A program made the position numbers and the translations under genes. DNA of 64,000 bases from Streptomyces verrucosisporus (GTDB lineage: Bacteria > Actinomycetota > Actinomycetes > Streptomycetales > Streptomycetaceae): assembly GCF_017114865.1 (NCBI RefSeq), contig NZ_JADEYH010000002.1:310001-374000 (forward strand). Reading direction: 5' to 3'. This document shows, one piece after another, positions 33,307 to 41,407 of the stretch. The notes under the pieces are model-generated. The model searched no databases, was not told where the DNA came from, and saw only the letters and a list, made by a program, of their open reading frames with translations. How positions within the stretch are numbered: the first letter of the stretch is position 1; each line of letters begins with the position of its first letter.

Positions 33307-34020
33307 GTGGCGATCATCCCCACCGACCTGCTGGACCGGCTGCGCGAGCTGGAGAGGCAGGTGCGGGACCTGATGGGCAGCGCCAACAGCGGCCCGCCGA
33401 TGAACCGCATCAGCGGCGGCGACGTCGTCATCGGCGACGGCGGCCGGCTGCGGGTGCGCACCCCCGGCGGCGAGGACCTGCTCTACCTCGGCCGCGTCCA
33501 GCCGGACCGCGCCGGCGGCGAGCCGCAGCAGGGCCTGGTGGTGCGCCGCGACGACGGCTCCCTGGCACTGACGGTGTGGACCGGCAGCCCGGACACCCTG
33601 CCCGACCAGCCGGTGCAGATCCTCGACCGCAAGGGCAACGTGGTCGTCGCCGACGACGCCCGGCGCCGCGGACTGGCCCGCCCCTACGTGCCCTACCCGC
33701 TGCCCGCGCCGGTGGCGGTCAGCCGCTGGGAGTCCACCGCGGCCACCTCCTGGACCACCCTCTTCCGCGGCCCCGGAATCGTCCAGCACCCCAGGCTGCA
33801 CTGCCGCATCGCGGCGGAGGGCCCCGAGGGCGCCGAGGTGCGGATGCTGTGCGACGGCGGGCAGGTGGGCCCGGCCGGCGGGCCGGACGGACTGGAGTTC
33901 ACCGAGGTGCTCGGCGCCGACTACGGCGCGACGGTCACCTTCGAGGTGCAGGCCAGGGTGGCGGCGGCCGGGGACACCGTGCGCTGCCGCCCGCTGGCCC
34001 TGTACGGCGTGCAGTCCTGA
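33307..34020 (+). CDS. Minor tail protein
   Basis: A 237-aa protein beginning 3 bp after the hub gene stop. A short N-terminal helix ('LLDRLRELERQVRDLM') is followed by a beta-rich region ('GGDVVIGDGGRLRVRTPGGEDLLYLG', 'LVVRRDDGSLALTVWTG'), the layout of trimeric tail proteins whose N-terminal helix assembles a trimer. The C-terminal domain is a small beta sandwich. GTG start with AAGGAG 10 nt upstream. Confidence 0.65.
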   Translation: MAIIPTDLLDRLRELERQVRDLMGSANSGPPMNRISGGDVVIGDGGRLRVRTPGGEDLLYLGRVQPDRAGGEPQQGLVVRRDDGSLALTVWTGSPDTLPDQPVQILDRKGNVVVADDARRRGLARPYVPYPLPAPVAVSRWESTAATSWTTLFRGPGIVQHPRLHCRIAAEGPEGAEVRMLCDGGQVGPAGGPDGLEFTEVLGADYGATVTFEVQARVAAAGDTVRCRPLALYGVQS

Positions 34021-34102
34021 CCGGCCGGCGCCACCCGCCGCCGTCCATCGCGCCCGCCGTACCCGCGCCGCATCCCGCAACGACAAGCAAGGAGACATCC
34101 GC

Positions 34103-35560
34103 ATGCTGCCCGATTCCATACCCGTCGTCACCGTCACCGCGCGGTACCTGACCCCCGACGGGCGCCCGATGACCGGCACCGTCGAGTTCCGGCCGCCCGC
34201 ACTGCTCACCCACGCCGCCACCGACGTCATCCTCGGCGGGCCGACCGTGGCCTCCCTGGACGCCGAGGGCCGCATCAGCACCGTCCTGCCCGCCACCGAC
34301 GCCGAGGGCTGGAACCCGGCGCGGTGGACCTACACCGTCACCGAACAGCTCTCCGGGGTGGGCCGCAAACGCAGCTACCAGATCGTGCTGCGCGCCGCCG
34401 AGCAGCGGGTGGACCTGGCCGACGTCGCCCCGGTGGACCCCGCCACCCCCGACTACGTCGCCGTCCCCGGCCCGGCCGGCCCGCCCGGGGAGCCGGGCCC
34501 GGCCGGACCGCCCGGAGAGCCGGGCGCCGTACGGTCGGTCAACGGCCGCACCGAGGCCGACATCGTCCTGGACGCCGCCGACGTGGCCGCCGTACCGGCC
34601 GCCTCGGCGGGCGCCCCCGGCGGCGTCGCCACGCTGGACGACCAGGGGCTCGTGCCCGCCGGCCAGCTTCCGGCCGGCACCGGCGGCGCGGTCGCCTCCG
34701 TCAACGGGCTGACCGGCGAGGTGGTGCTGACGGCCGCCGACGTCGGGGCGCTGGACCAGGCCACCGCCGACGGGCGCTACCTGGCCGCCGGCGACGCGCC
34801 GGTGCTCTCCGTCAACGGCCGCACCGGCACGGTCGAGCTGAGCGCGGGCGACGTCTCGGCCGTACCCGCCGGCCGGGCCGTCCTGCTGGACGGCGGCCAG
34901 ACGGTCGGCGGCGCCAAGACGTTCACCGTCCCGCCGTCGGTCCCCGCCGACCCGGCCACCGGAGACCAGCTCGCCCGCCGCTCCTACGTCGACGCGGTCT
35001 CGGCCGCCGGTACCTGGTCGCCGGCCGCCATGGGCTTCGCCGGCTGGTCCTTCGACCCGGCCACCACCGCGGCGACCTCGGCCCAGTACTGCATCAACGG
35101 CTGGCTGTACCTCATCGGCATCCCGCTGCACGCGCCGCACACCGTCTCCAACGTGGTGTTCTACACCCCCGGCTACGTCGGCGGCACGCTCGGCGCCAAC
35201 TCCTGGGCCGGCCTGTACACCGGCGCCGGGCAGCGGGTGGGGGTCACCGCACCGCTGTCCCAGGTGATCCCGGCCAGCGAGGGGCGCACGCTCGTCATCC
35301 CGCTCGGCGCCCCCTACACCGCCCAGCCCGGCAACTACTGGATCGCCCTGCTGGTCAACGGCCCGTCCGACAAGAACGACGGGCCCGCCTTCGCCCGCGG
35401 CGCCAGCATCGGCAACGCACCGGCCGGCAGCGCCCGGATGCCCGGCGCGTTCATCCGGCACGGGCGGCTGTCGAGCACCGGGCAGACCTCGCTGCCCACC
35501 TCGTTCAACCCGACGAACGTGGTCGCCGACTCCAACGCGATCTGGGCGGCCCTGTCCTGA
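34103..35560 (+). CDS. Tail fibre with collagen-like and repeated modules
   Basis: A 485-aa protein. An N-terminal beta domain (about 1-115) anchors to the tip. A short collagen-like run of GPAGPPGEPG units follows (about 126-143). Three copies of a fibre module, 'SVNGRTEADIVLDAADVAAVPAA', 'SVNGLTGEVVLTAADVGALDQATADGRYL' and 'SVNGRTGTVELSAGDVSAVPAG', come next, and a C-terminal receptor-binding domain (about 300-485) is rich in Gly/Tyr/Trp. Such modules are typical of phage fibres and determine host range. AAGGAG 11 nt before the ATG. Confidence 0.78.
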   Translation: MLPDSIPVVTVTARYLTPDGRPMTGTVEFRPPALLTHAATDVILGGPTVASLDAEGRISTVLPATDAEGWNPARWTYTVTEQLSGVGRKRSYQIVLRAAEQRVDLADVAPVDPATPDYVAVPGPAGPPGEPGPAGPPGEPGAVRSVNGRTEADIVLDAADVAAVPAASAGAPGGVATLDDQGLVPAGQLPAGTGGAVASVNGLTGEVVLTAADVGALDQATADGRYLAAGDAPVLSVNGRTGTVELSAGDVSAVPAGRAVLLDGGQTVGGAKTFTVPPSVPADPATGDQLARRSYVDAVSAAGTWSPAAMGFAGWSFDPATTAATSAQYCINGWLYLIGIPLHAPHTVSNVVFYTPGYVGGTLGANSWAGLYTGAGQRVGVTAPLSQVIPASEGRTLVIPLGAPYTAQPGNYWIALLVNGPSDKNDGPAFARGASIGNAPAGSARMPGAFIRHGRLSSTGQTSLPTSFNPTNVVADSNAIWAALS

Positions 35561-35615
35561 TCACCCGTCCCGACCGCCCGACCGTCCGCCTGACCACTCG
35601 TCCGACCGTCCGCCC

Positions 35616-35643
35616 GAGCCCCGCGCCGCACGGCGCGGGGCTC
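35616..35643 (+). terminator. Terminator between fibre and amidase genes
   Basis: A 12-bp perfect stem (GAGCCCCGCGCC) with loop GCAC, followed by CTTTCC. Confidence 0.75.
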
Positions 35644-35664
35644 CTTTCCGTACCGGAGGCACCC

Positions 35665-36555
35665 ATGGCAGTACCCCTGACCCCCGGCCGGCTGCTCGCC
35701 GCCCTGCGCGACGAGGGCCTGCACACCGCCGGGCACCGCGGCTGGCGGCACCACCACCGCAACCACAAGGGCGCCTGGGGCCCGGTGAACGGGGTGATGA
35801 TCCACCACACCGTCACCCGCGGCACCGCCGCCACCGTCGACCTGTGCTACGACGGCTACGCCGGTCTGCCCGGCCCGCTGTGCCACGGCGTGATCGACAA
35901 GACCGGCGCCGTCCACCTGGTGGGCGCCGGCCGCGCCAACCACGCCGGGCTCGGCGACGGCCGCGTCCTGCGCTCCGTCATCGCCGAGACCGCCGCCCCG
36001 CGCCCGCTGAACGACGACACCGACGGCAACGCCCGCTTCTACGGCTTCGAGGCGGTCAACCTCGGCGACGGGAAGGATCCGTGGCCCGAGGAGCAACTGG
36101 AGGCCATCGCCCGGGCGGCGGCCGCCCTGTGCCGCGCCCACGGCTGGAACGAGCGCTCCGTGATCGCCCACAGGGAGTGGACCCGCACCAAGATCGACCC
36201 CCGCGGCTTCTCCATGGACCGGATGCGCTCGCGCATCGCCCGCCTCCTGGCCGCGGCCCCGCCCACCGGAGGCGGCGGAGCGGACCGCGCCCCCTCCCCG
36301 CCCGCCCACCAGCCGTTCCCGGGGGCGCGGTGGTTCCGCACCCGGCCCCGCTCGCCGATCGTCACCGCGACGGGACGGCGCCTGGTGGCCGAGGGCTGCT
36401 CGCAGTACGCGGTCGGCCCCGGGCCGCAGTGGACGGACGCGGACCGGCGCTCGTACGCCGCATGGCAGCGCAGGCTCGGCTTCACCGGCGCCGACGCCGA
36501 CGGCTGGCCGGGGGAGACCTCGTGGCGGGCGCTGCGGGTCCCCCGCGTGTCCTGA
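35665..36555 (+). CDS. N-acetylmuramoyl-L-alanine amidase (endolysin-like)
   Basis: A 296-aa protein. An amidase_2 (PGRP-type, zinc) domain spans about 20-200 with zinc and catalytic residues in 'NGVMIHHTVT' and 'VIAHREWTRTKIDPRG'. A Pro-rich linker (about 200-225) and a C-terminal peptidoglycan-binding-like domain ('WTDADRRSYAAWQRRLGFTGADADGWPGETSWRAL') follow. No signal peptide, so export needs a holin; two holin-like proteins follow. It cuts the stem peptide from muramic acid. GGAGG lies 7 nt before the ATG. It could release particles by lysis or act at the tail tip. Confidence 0.88.
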   Translation: MAVPLTPGRLLAALRDEGLHTAGHRGWRHHHRNHKGAWGPVNGVMIHHTVTRGTAATVDLCYDGYAGLPGPLCHGVIDKTGAVHLVGAGRANHAGLGDGRVLRSVIAETAAPRPLNDDTDGNARFYGFEAVNLGDGKDPWPEEQLEAIARAAAALCRAHGWNERSVIAHREWTRTKIDPRGFSMDRMRSRIARLLAAAPPTGGGGADRAPSPPAHQPFPGARWFRTRPRSPIVTATGRRLVAEGCSQYAVGPGPQWTDADRRSYAAWQRRLGFTGADADGWPGETSWRALRVPRVS

Positions 36556-36600
36556 GCACACCGCCGGTACCGCAGCCACCGTCACCGCGCCGATCCCGCG

Positions 36601-36635
36601 CCGCGACCCGCACGGACCTCCCGTGCGGGTCGCGG
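36601..36635 (+). terminator. Hairpin between amidase and holin-like genes
   Basis: A 15-bp perfect stem (CCGCGACCCGCACGG) with loop ACCTC, 45 bp past the amidase stop. Confidence 0.7.
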
Positions 36636-36660
36636 AGGACGCGGAAGGAAAGGAAACACC

Positions 36661-36912
36661 ATGTCACAAGAGGCCAAACGCGCCCTGCGCACCGTCGTGC
36701 AGACCGCTGCGGGCCTGGCCGTCGTTCTCCCCGCCGCCGTGGACGCGGCCGGGATCCCGCGCACGCTGCCCTGGGTGGCGGGAGCCCTGGCCGCCGCCGG
36801 CGGGCTCGCGCGGCTGATGGCCGTGCCCGGAGTGCAGGCCCTGCTGCCGGTCTGGCTGCGCACCGCACCCGAGGGTCCTCCGGCGGCGGACGGCGGAGGG
36901 GAGCGCGCATGA
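36661..36912 (+). CDS. Holin-like small membrane protein
   Basis: An 83-aa protein with two hydrophobic stretches ('TVVQTAAGLAVVLPAAVDAAG' and 'LPWVAGALAAAGGLARLMAVPGVQALLPVWL') and a polar C-terminus. Small two-helix proteins directly after an amidase in a tail module are usually holins, which open the membrane to let the lysin reach the wall. GGAAAGGAAA precedes the ATG. Its stop overlaps the next start (ATGA). Confidence 0.65.
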   Translation: MSQEAKRALRTVVQTAAGLAVVLPAAVDAAGIPRTLPWVAGALAAAGGLARLMAVPGVQALLPVWLRTAPEGPPAADGGGERA

Positions 36913-37172
36913 CGGACACCGAACCGAACAGCCCCGTCGCCGTCGCCGTGGAACTGGAACGGCTGCGAGGCACGGTCGAGGCCGGCTTCGCCCGGGTGGA
37001 CGGGGCGCTCGCCCTGATGGTCCAGCGCAGCGACCAGAACGACAGGCAACTGGCCGACCACGAGGCGCGCCTGGACGCGCTGGAACGCTCCCGGTGGCCG
37101 CTGGCGAGCATCACCGCCCTGGCCGCGGTGGGCGGACTGGCCCTCGGCGCCTGGCAACTCACCGGCGGCTGA
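36909..37172 (+). CDS. XhlA-like holin partner (coiled coil plus one membrane helix)
   Basis: An 87-aa protein: acidic N-terminus, a coiled coil ('ELERLRGTVEAGFARVDGALALMVQRSDQNDRQLADHEARLDAL') and one C-terminal membrane helix ('LASITALAAVGGLALGAWQL'). This matches the hemolysin XhlA-type proteins that accompany holins in phage-derived lysis cassettes. Start overlaps the preceding stop. It is the last gene of the tail module. Confidence 0.7.
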   Translation: MTDTEPNSPVAVAVELERLRGTVEAGFARVDGALALMVQRSDQNDRQLADHEARLDALERSRWPLASITALAAVGGLALGAWQLTGG

Positions 37173-37190
37173 GCGCCCCCGCCGTCCCGC

Positions 37191-37300
37191 CCGCGCCCGC
37201 CCGCGCCCGCCCGCGCCCGCCCGCGCCCGCCCGCGCCCGCCCGCGCCCACCCGCGCCCACCCGCGCCCACCCGCGCCCACCCGCGTCCGTCCGTGTCCGC
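37191..37300. repeat. 10-bp tandem repeat array
   Basis: About 11 contiguous copies of a CCGCGCCC(G/A)C decamer: five ending GC, four ending AC, two degenerate. It lies in the 278-bp non-coding gap after the tail module. It is a simple-sequence expansion marking the end of the module; no ORF uses it. Confidence 0.92.
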
Positions 37301-37450
37301 CCGCGCCGCGTCCACACCGACCGCGTGGGCGGGGTTGGACGGGCCCGGATACGGAAAGGAACGGGACGAACACACAAGGTCGCTGCCCTCCTGTCGCACC
37401 ATCCCACGGACCGGGGGCCCGACCACCCTCGCACGGAACGGATTTGACCC

Positions 37451-38842
37451 ATGGCTCCCACCACCCGACCCGCCCGGGCGGCGGACCGGTCCCACGCCGT
37501 GGTGATCGGCGCCGGCCTCGCGGGCCTGACGGCTGCCCGCGCGCTCGCTGACGCCTACGAGCGGGTGACGGTGCTCGACAGGGACGCGCTCCCCGCCGAC
37601 CCGGCCTCCCGCCGCGGCGTACCGCAGAGCCGGCAGCTCCACGTACTGCTCGCCCGCGGCGCGCAGGCGCTGGAGGAGCTGTTCCCCGGTTTCCTGGAGG
37701 AACTGCTCGCGGCGGGAGCCACCCGCGCGGACACCCAGGGCGAGGTCCACTGGTACCTCGACGGCCACCTCCTGCGCCCGGCGCCCTCCGGGGTGATCTC
37801 GTACGGCGCGAGCCGGCCGCGGGTGGAGCACCACGTACGCGCGCGCGTCGCGGCGCTCCCCGGCGTCACGGTCAGGGAGGGGGTGGAGGTGCTGGGCCCG
37901 GTCGCCACGCCCGACCGCGGCCGCGTCACCGGAGTCCGGGTGCGCCCGCTCGCCAGGGACACCGAGGAGGCCGGAGAGGAGACGATCCCCGCCGGCCTGG
38001 TCGTCGACGCCTCCGGCCGGGCCTCACGGGTCCCGGTCTGGCTGGAGGAGCTCGGATACCCCCGGCCCCGGCAGACGCGGGTGCGCGCCGACGTCGTCTA
38101 CGTCACCCGCCACTTCCGGCGCGAACCCCACCACATAGGCGGCCGCAGCGGCGTCGCGCTGGTGCCCTTCCCCGGACTGCCGCGCGGCGGGGCCATCGTC
38201 TCGGAACGGAAGGACCGGTTCGCGGTCGTTCTGTTCGGTCTGCTGGGCGAGGAGCCGCCGGCCGACGAGGCGGGCATGCTGGCCTACGCCGAGTCCCTGC
38301 CCGGACCGGACGTGGCCGAGGTGCTGCGCACCGCCGAGCCGCTGAACGAGCCGGTGAGGATGCGCTACCCGGCCAGCGTGCGCCATCACTACGAGAAGCT
38401 GGACCGCCACCTCGGCGGCCTCCTCGTCACCGGCGACGCCCTGTGCAGCTTCAACCCCACCTACGGCCAGGGCATGACGGCGGCGGCCCAGCAGGCGATC
38501 GTGCTGCGCGCGCTCCTCACCCGGGGCCGGGACGCCGACGGGCTTCCCCGGCGCTTCTTCCGCGCCGCCGCCAAGGTCGTCGACACCCCGTGGCTGCTGG
38601 CCGCCGGCGGCGACCTGCGCTTCCCCGAGGCGGAGGGGAGGCGCGGCCCGGCCGACGGGCTGCTGGACCGGTACCTCACCCGCTACCGCGCGGCGGCCTC
38701 CGTCGACCCGGTACTGGGCCGGACCTTCCTGTCGGTGGCCCACATGCTCCAGCCGCCGGCCCGGCTGATGTCGCCCGGCCATGTGCTGCGCGTACTGCGC
38801 GCAGCGAGGGGGGCCGGCGGACCGGTGGGCACGGAGCCGTAG
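37451..38842 (+). CDS. FAD-dependent oxidoreductase/monooxygenase
   Basis: A 463-aa flavoprotein. The N-terminal Rossmann motif GAGLAGLTAARAL (about 19-31) binds FAD. 'QSRQLHVLLARGAQALEELFPG' and the C-terminal 'GDALCSFNPTYGQGMTAAAQQA' are typical of the group related to halogenases and geranylgeranyl reductase-like oxidoreductases. No transmembrane anchor is seen. The substrate is unknown. It stands alone, with 133 bp to the next gene. Confidence 0.85.
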   Translation: MAPTTRPARAADRSHAVVIGAGLAGLTAARALADAYERVTVLDRDALPADPASRRGVPQSRQLHVLLARGAQALEELFPGFLEELLAAGATRADTQGEVHWYLDGHLLRPAPSGVISYGASRPRVEHHVRARVAALPGVTVREGVEVLGPVATPDRGRVTGVRVRPLARDTEEAGEETIPAGLVVDASGRASRVPVWLEELGYPRPRQTRVRADVVYVTRHFRREPHHIGGRSGVALVPFPGLPRGGAIVSERKDRFAVVLFGLLGEEPPADEAGMLAYAESLPGPDVAEVLRTAEPLNEPVRMRYPASVRHHYEKLDRHLGGLLVTGDALCSFNPTYGQGMTAAAQQAIVLRALLTRGRDADGLPRRFFRAAAKVVDTPWLLAAGGDLRFPEAEGRRGPADGLLDRYLTRYRAAASVDPVLGRTFLSVAHMLQPPARLMSPGHVLRVLRAARGAGGPVGTEP

Positions 38843-38975
38843 AGAAGTCGTGTACGCGACAGAAAAGGCGTGCACGGGTCTTGCCCAGCGCCGGTAACCG
38901 GTCAGTAACCTTCGATTCCCCCCACAGCGCAACCACTCTCCAATCCCTTTCCCCCCGCACCCACTTGAGGTCGAA

Positions 38976-39668
38976 GTGAAGAAGAAGTCACTGGCCGTCG
39001 CGGCAGCCGCCGCGTCCGTGCTCGCACTCACCCTCCAGGCCCCGGCAGCGGCGGCCGAGGCGTCCCCCTCCGCCTACGGCCCCGGCAGCAACCCGATCCT
39101 CTTCGTCCACGGCTGGAACAGCAGCGGATCCACCTGGAACACCATGGCCGAACGCTTCCGCGCCGACGGCTGGCCCACCAGCCACCTGAGGCAGTGGACG
39201 TACAACACCGGCCAGTCCAACGCCACCACCGCGCAGCAACTCGCCACCGAGGTGGACCGGCTGCTCGCCGCCACCGGGGCGAGCAAGGTCGATGTGATCA
39301 CACACTCCATGGGCGGCCTCTCCTCGCGCCACTACGCCAAGAACCTCGGCGGCGCGGCGAAGATCGACGCCTGGGTCTCACTCGGCGGCCCCAACCACGG
39401 CACCGACACGGCCTACTGGTGCTTCCAGACCTCCTGCTACGAGATGCGCCCCGGGTCGAGCTTCCTGAACTCCCTCAACTCCGGTGACGAGACACCCGGT
39501 TCGGCGCGCTACGCCACCTGGTGGTCGCCCTGCGACACCGTCATCAACCCCGACAGCAGTGTCGCCCTGTCGGGCGCGGTCAACACCAGAACGGCCTGTC
39601 TGTCGCACTCCGGGCTGCTGAGTGACGCCACGGTCTACGGCCAGGTCCGGGACACGGTCGACAGCTGA
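38976..39668 (+). CDS. Secreted alpha/beta-hydrolase lipase (class 2 family)
   Basis: A 230-aa protein. Residues 1-27 are a Sec signal peptide ending AAAAEA. The mature enzyme has the oxyanion segment 'PILFVHGWNSSG', the nucleophile elbow HSMGG (Ser111), and plausible Asp and His in 'SPCDTVINPDSS' and 'CLSHSGLL'. Four cysteines in the C-terminal half probably form disulfides. It resembles Streptomyces extracellular lipases (S. exfoliatus LipA-like). GTG start with TTGAGGT 8 nt upstream. A good terminator follows. Confidence 0.88.
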   Translation: MKKKSLAVAAAAASVLALTLQAPAAAAEASPSAYGPGSNPILFVHGWNSSGSTWNTMAERFRADGWPTSHLRQWTYNTGQSNATTAQQLATEVDRLLAATGASKVDVITHSMGGLSSRHYAKNLGGAAKIDAWVSLGGPNHGTDTAYWCFQTSCYEMRPGSSFLNSLNSGDETPGSARYATWWSPCDTVINPDSSVALSGAVNTRTACLSHSGLLSDATVYGQVRDTVDS

Positions 39669-39675
39669 CCCCGGC

Positions 39676-39709
39676 GGACGTCCCCGCCCCGCCCGGCGCG
39701 GGGACGTCC
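39676..39709 (+). terminator. Terminator after lipase gene
   Basis: A 12-bp perfect stem (GGACGTCCCCGC/GCGGGGACGTCC) followed by TTTCCC, 8 bp past the stop. Confidence 0.85.
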
Positions 39710-39783
39710 TTTCCCAACGGGCCTGCCATAAAACCGAGTTATCCGCTGGAGCGGTCCCGTCCGGCCGCTGTACGGTGCCCGCC

Positions 39784-40459
39784 ATGCCACCGCCCGCCGA
39801 CCCCGTCCCCTCCTGCCCGGCCCCGTCCCCCGTCACCGCCGACGACCTCCGAACCGCCGTGCACCGGGCCGTGGACGCCCTCCGCCCGGCGCCCGCGGAC
39901 GGCTGGGGACGCATGGCCGGAACCCTGGAGTGGGACTGCTGGGAGACCGTCGAGCACCTCGCCGACGACCTCTTCTCGTACGCCGTCCAACTGGGCCTGC
40001 GCAGGCCCCCGCTGACGACCGATGTCCCCTTCGCCTGGGAGAGCCGCCGGCCCGGCGGACCGGTCAATGCCGTCCGGGCCGACCGCGCGGTCGGCCCGGA
40101 CGGGCTGCTCCAGGTGCTCGAGGCGAGCGGCGCACTGCTGACCGCCATGGTGCGCACCACGCCCCCACACGTCCGGGCCCACCATGTGCACGGGGCATCG
40201 GACCCGGGGGGATTCGCCGCCATGGGCATCGTGGAGACCCTGGTGCACACCCACGACGCGGCCGAAGGACTCGGGCTCCCCTGGGAGCCGCCGCCCGGCC
40301 CGTGCGCGCGCCCCCGCACGTCTCTTCCCCGACGCGCCCACCGGCCCGGACGCGCCCACCGAGCCCTGGCCCGTCCTGCTGTGGTGCACCGGACGCGCCG
40401 ACCTGCCCGGCCGCCCCCGCCCGGCCACCTGGCGCTGGCACGGCGAGCCGCGCCCCTGA
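39784..40459 (+). pseudogene. Maleylpyruvate isomerase N-terminal/DinB-like protein, frameshifted
   Basis: From ATG 39784 the frame reads a DinB-like domain ('WETVEHLADDLFSYAVQLGLRRPPLT', 'IVETLVHTHDAAEGLGLPWEPPPGP'). At about 40300-40315 the sensible continuation 'ARLFPDAPTGPDAPTEPWPVLLWCTGRADLPGR...WRWHGEPRP' is in another frame, ending at TGA 40457-40459. One extra base in the GCGCGCCCCC stretch explains it. Without correction the frame runs on into low-complexity sequence. It is either an inactivated gene or a sequencing error in a C-run. Intact relatives bind metal through a His triad and use mycothiol or similar cofactors. Confidence 0.7.
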
Positions 40460-40749
40460 CCGCGGAAGCGCCGGAGGACCGGGGCGCGCCCGGCGGAGGC
40501 AGCCCGGGTCCGGCGGTGCGGCCGTCCGCACGCCGCGCTCTCTCGCGCGGTACGGCGGGCGGTGCCACGACCACCGCCGGGGACGCACTCCGCGCGGTCA
40601 CGGTTCCGGCGTGCGCGGTGGGGGCCCCGCTCCCCGGCGGGAGCAGGACCTCCAGCCGCCCCGAGCGGCCCGCGGCCGTGTCGGCTGCGCCGATCCGGGT
40701 ACTGCGGGAGGGGCCCTGTCCGGCCCCGACGACGTACGGAGAAGCGCCC

Positions 40750-41220
40750 ATGTCCGATGAGCGGAAGAAACTGGTCGAGCCGATGCGGGACACGCCCATC
40801 GCGATGATGACCACCTACGGCCCGGACGGCCCGCACAGCTTCCCCATGGCGCGCCAGGAGGTCGACCCCGGCGCCGAGCTGTGGTTCATCACCGCCCGGG
40901 ACACCCGTCACGTCCGCGACATCGGGACGGACCCGCAAGTCTCTCTCACCTTCTCCTCCCGGGACTCCTGAGTGGCGTTGACCGGACGCGCGCAGGTGGT
41001 CGACGACCGCGCCAAGCTCGAGGAACTGTGGAACACCTTCGCCGAGGCGTGGCTGCCCGGCGGCCCCGAGAACCCGGACGCGGTGCTCCTGCGGGTCGAC
41101 GTGGAACGCGCCGAGTACTGGGACACCCCCGGAGGCAAGGTGTCCTCGCTGATCAGCTTCGCCAAGACGAAACTGACCGGCGACACCCTCGATACGGACC
41201 ACGGAACCGTCCGGCCGTAG
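40750..41220 (+). pseudogene. Pyridoxamine 5'-phosphate oxidase-like (general stress) protein with in-frame TGA
   Basis: ATG 40750 opens 'MSDERKKLVEPMRDTPIAMMTTYGPDG...LWFITARDTRHVRDIGTDPQVSLTFSSRDS', then TGA at 40969-40971. The same frame continues 'VALTGRAQVVDDRAKLEELWNTFAEAWLPGGPENPDAVLLRVDVERAEYWDTPGG' to 41220. Relatives have Trp at the stop position ('SWVSLTG'), so TGG to TGA explains it. The second half also starts with GTG, which could be re-initiated. These split-barrel proteins bind flavin or F420. It lies 290 bp after another broken gene. Confidence 0.75.
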
Positions 41221-41228
41221 ACACCGGC

Positions 41229-41400
41229 GCCCCGACAGGACGCGAACCCGCGGCACCCGCTTGGGAGTGTCCCCCGGGCAGGGCCGTGGCCTGCGAAACC
41301 GTCCGCTCCGGTGTGCCTGGCACGAGGAGACGCTGCTCCCGTGGCCCTCACATGCTCGCGGGGCATCCCGCCCTCGTGCGTGCCGACCCCGTTCCGGTGG
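41229..41400. other. Degenerate tRNA-Arg 3'-end (att) copy with flanking arm
   Basis: The segment starting GCCCCGACAGGACGCGAACC aligns, with many substitutions, to the tRNA-Arg 3' end at 48134 onward. The similarity continues about 130 bp past the tRNA part into the flanking sequence (to 48305). It reads as an old integration scar of the same element family. No functional tRNA can fold from it. Confidence 0.6.
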
Positions 41401-41407
41401 GAGGGGC

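Noticed and set aside
22551..37172. Complete prophage
   Set aside because: No integrase, terminase, portal, capsid, head-tail connector or replication gene is present, and no att repeats flank the region.
37191..37300. Tandem array considered as a CRISPR
   Set aside because: Units are contiguous 10-mers with no spacers, and no cas genes are nearby.
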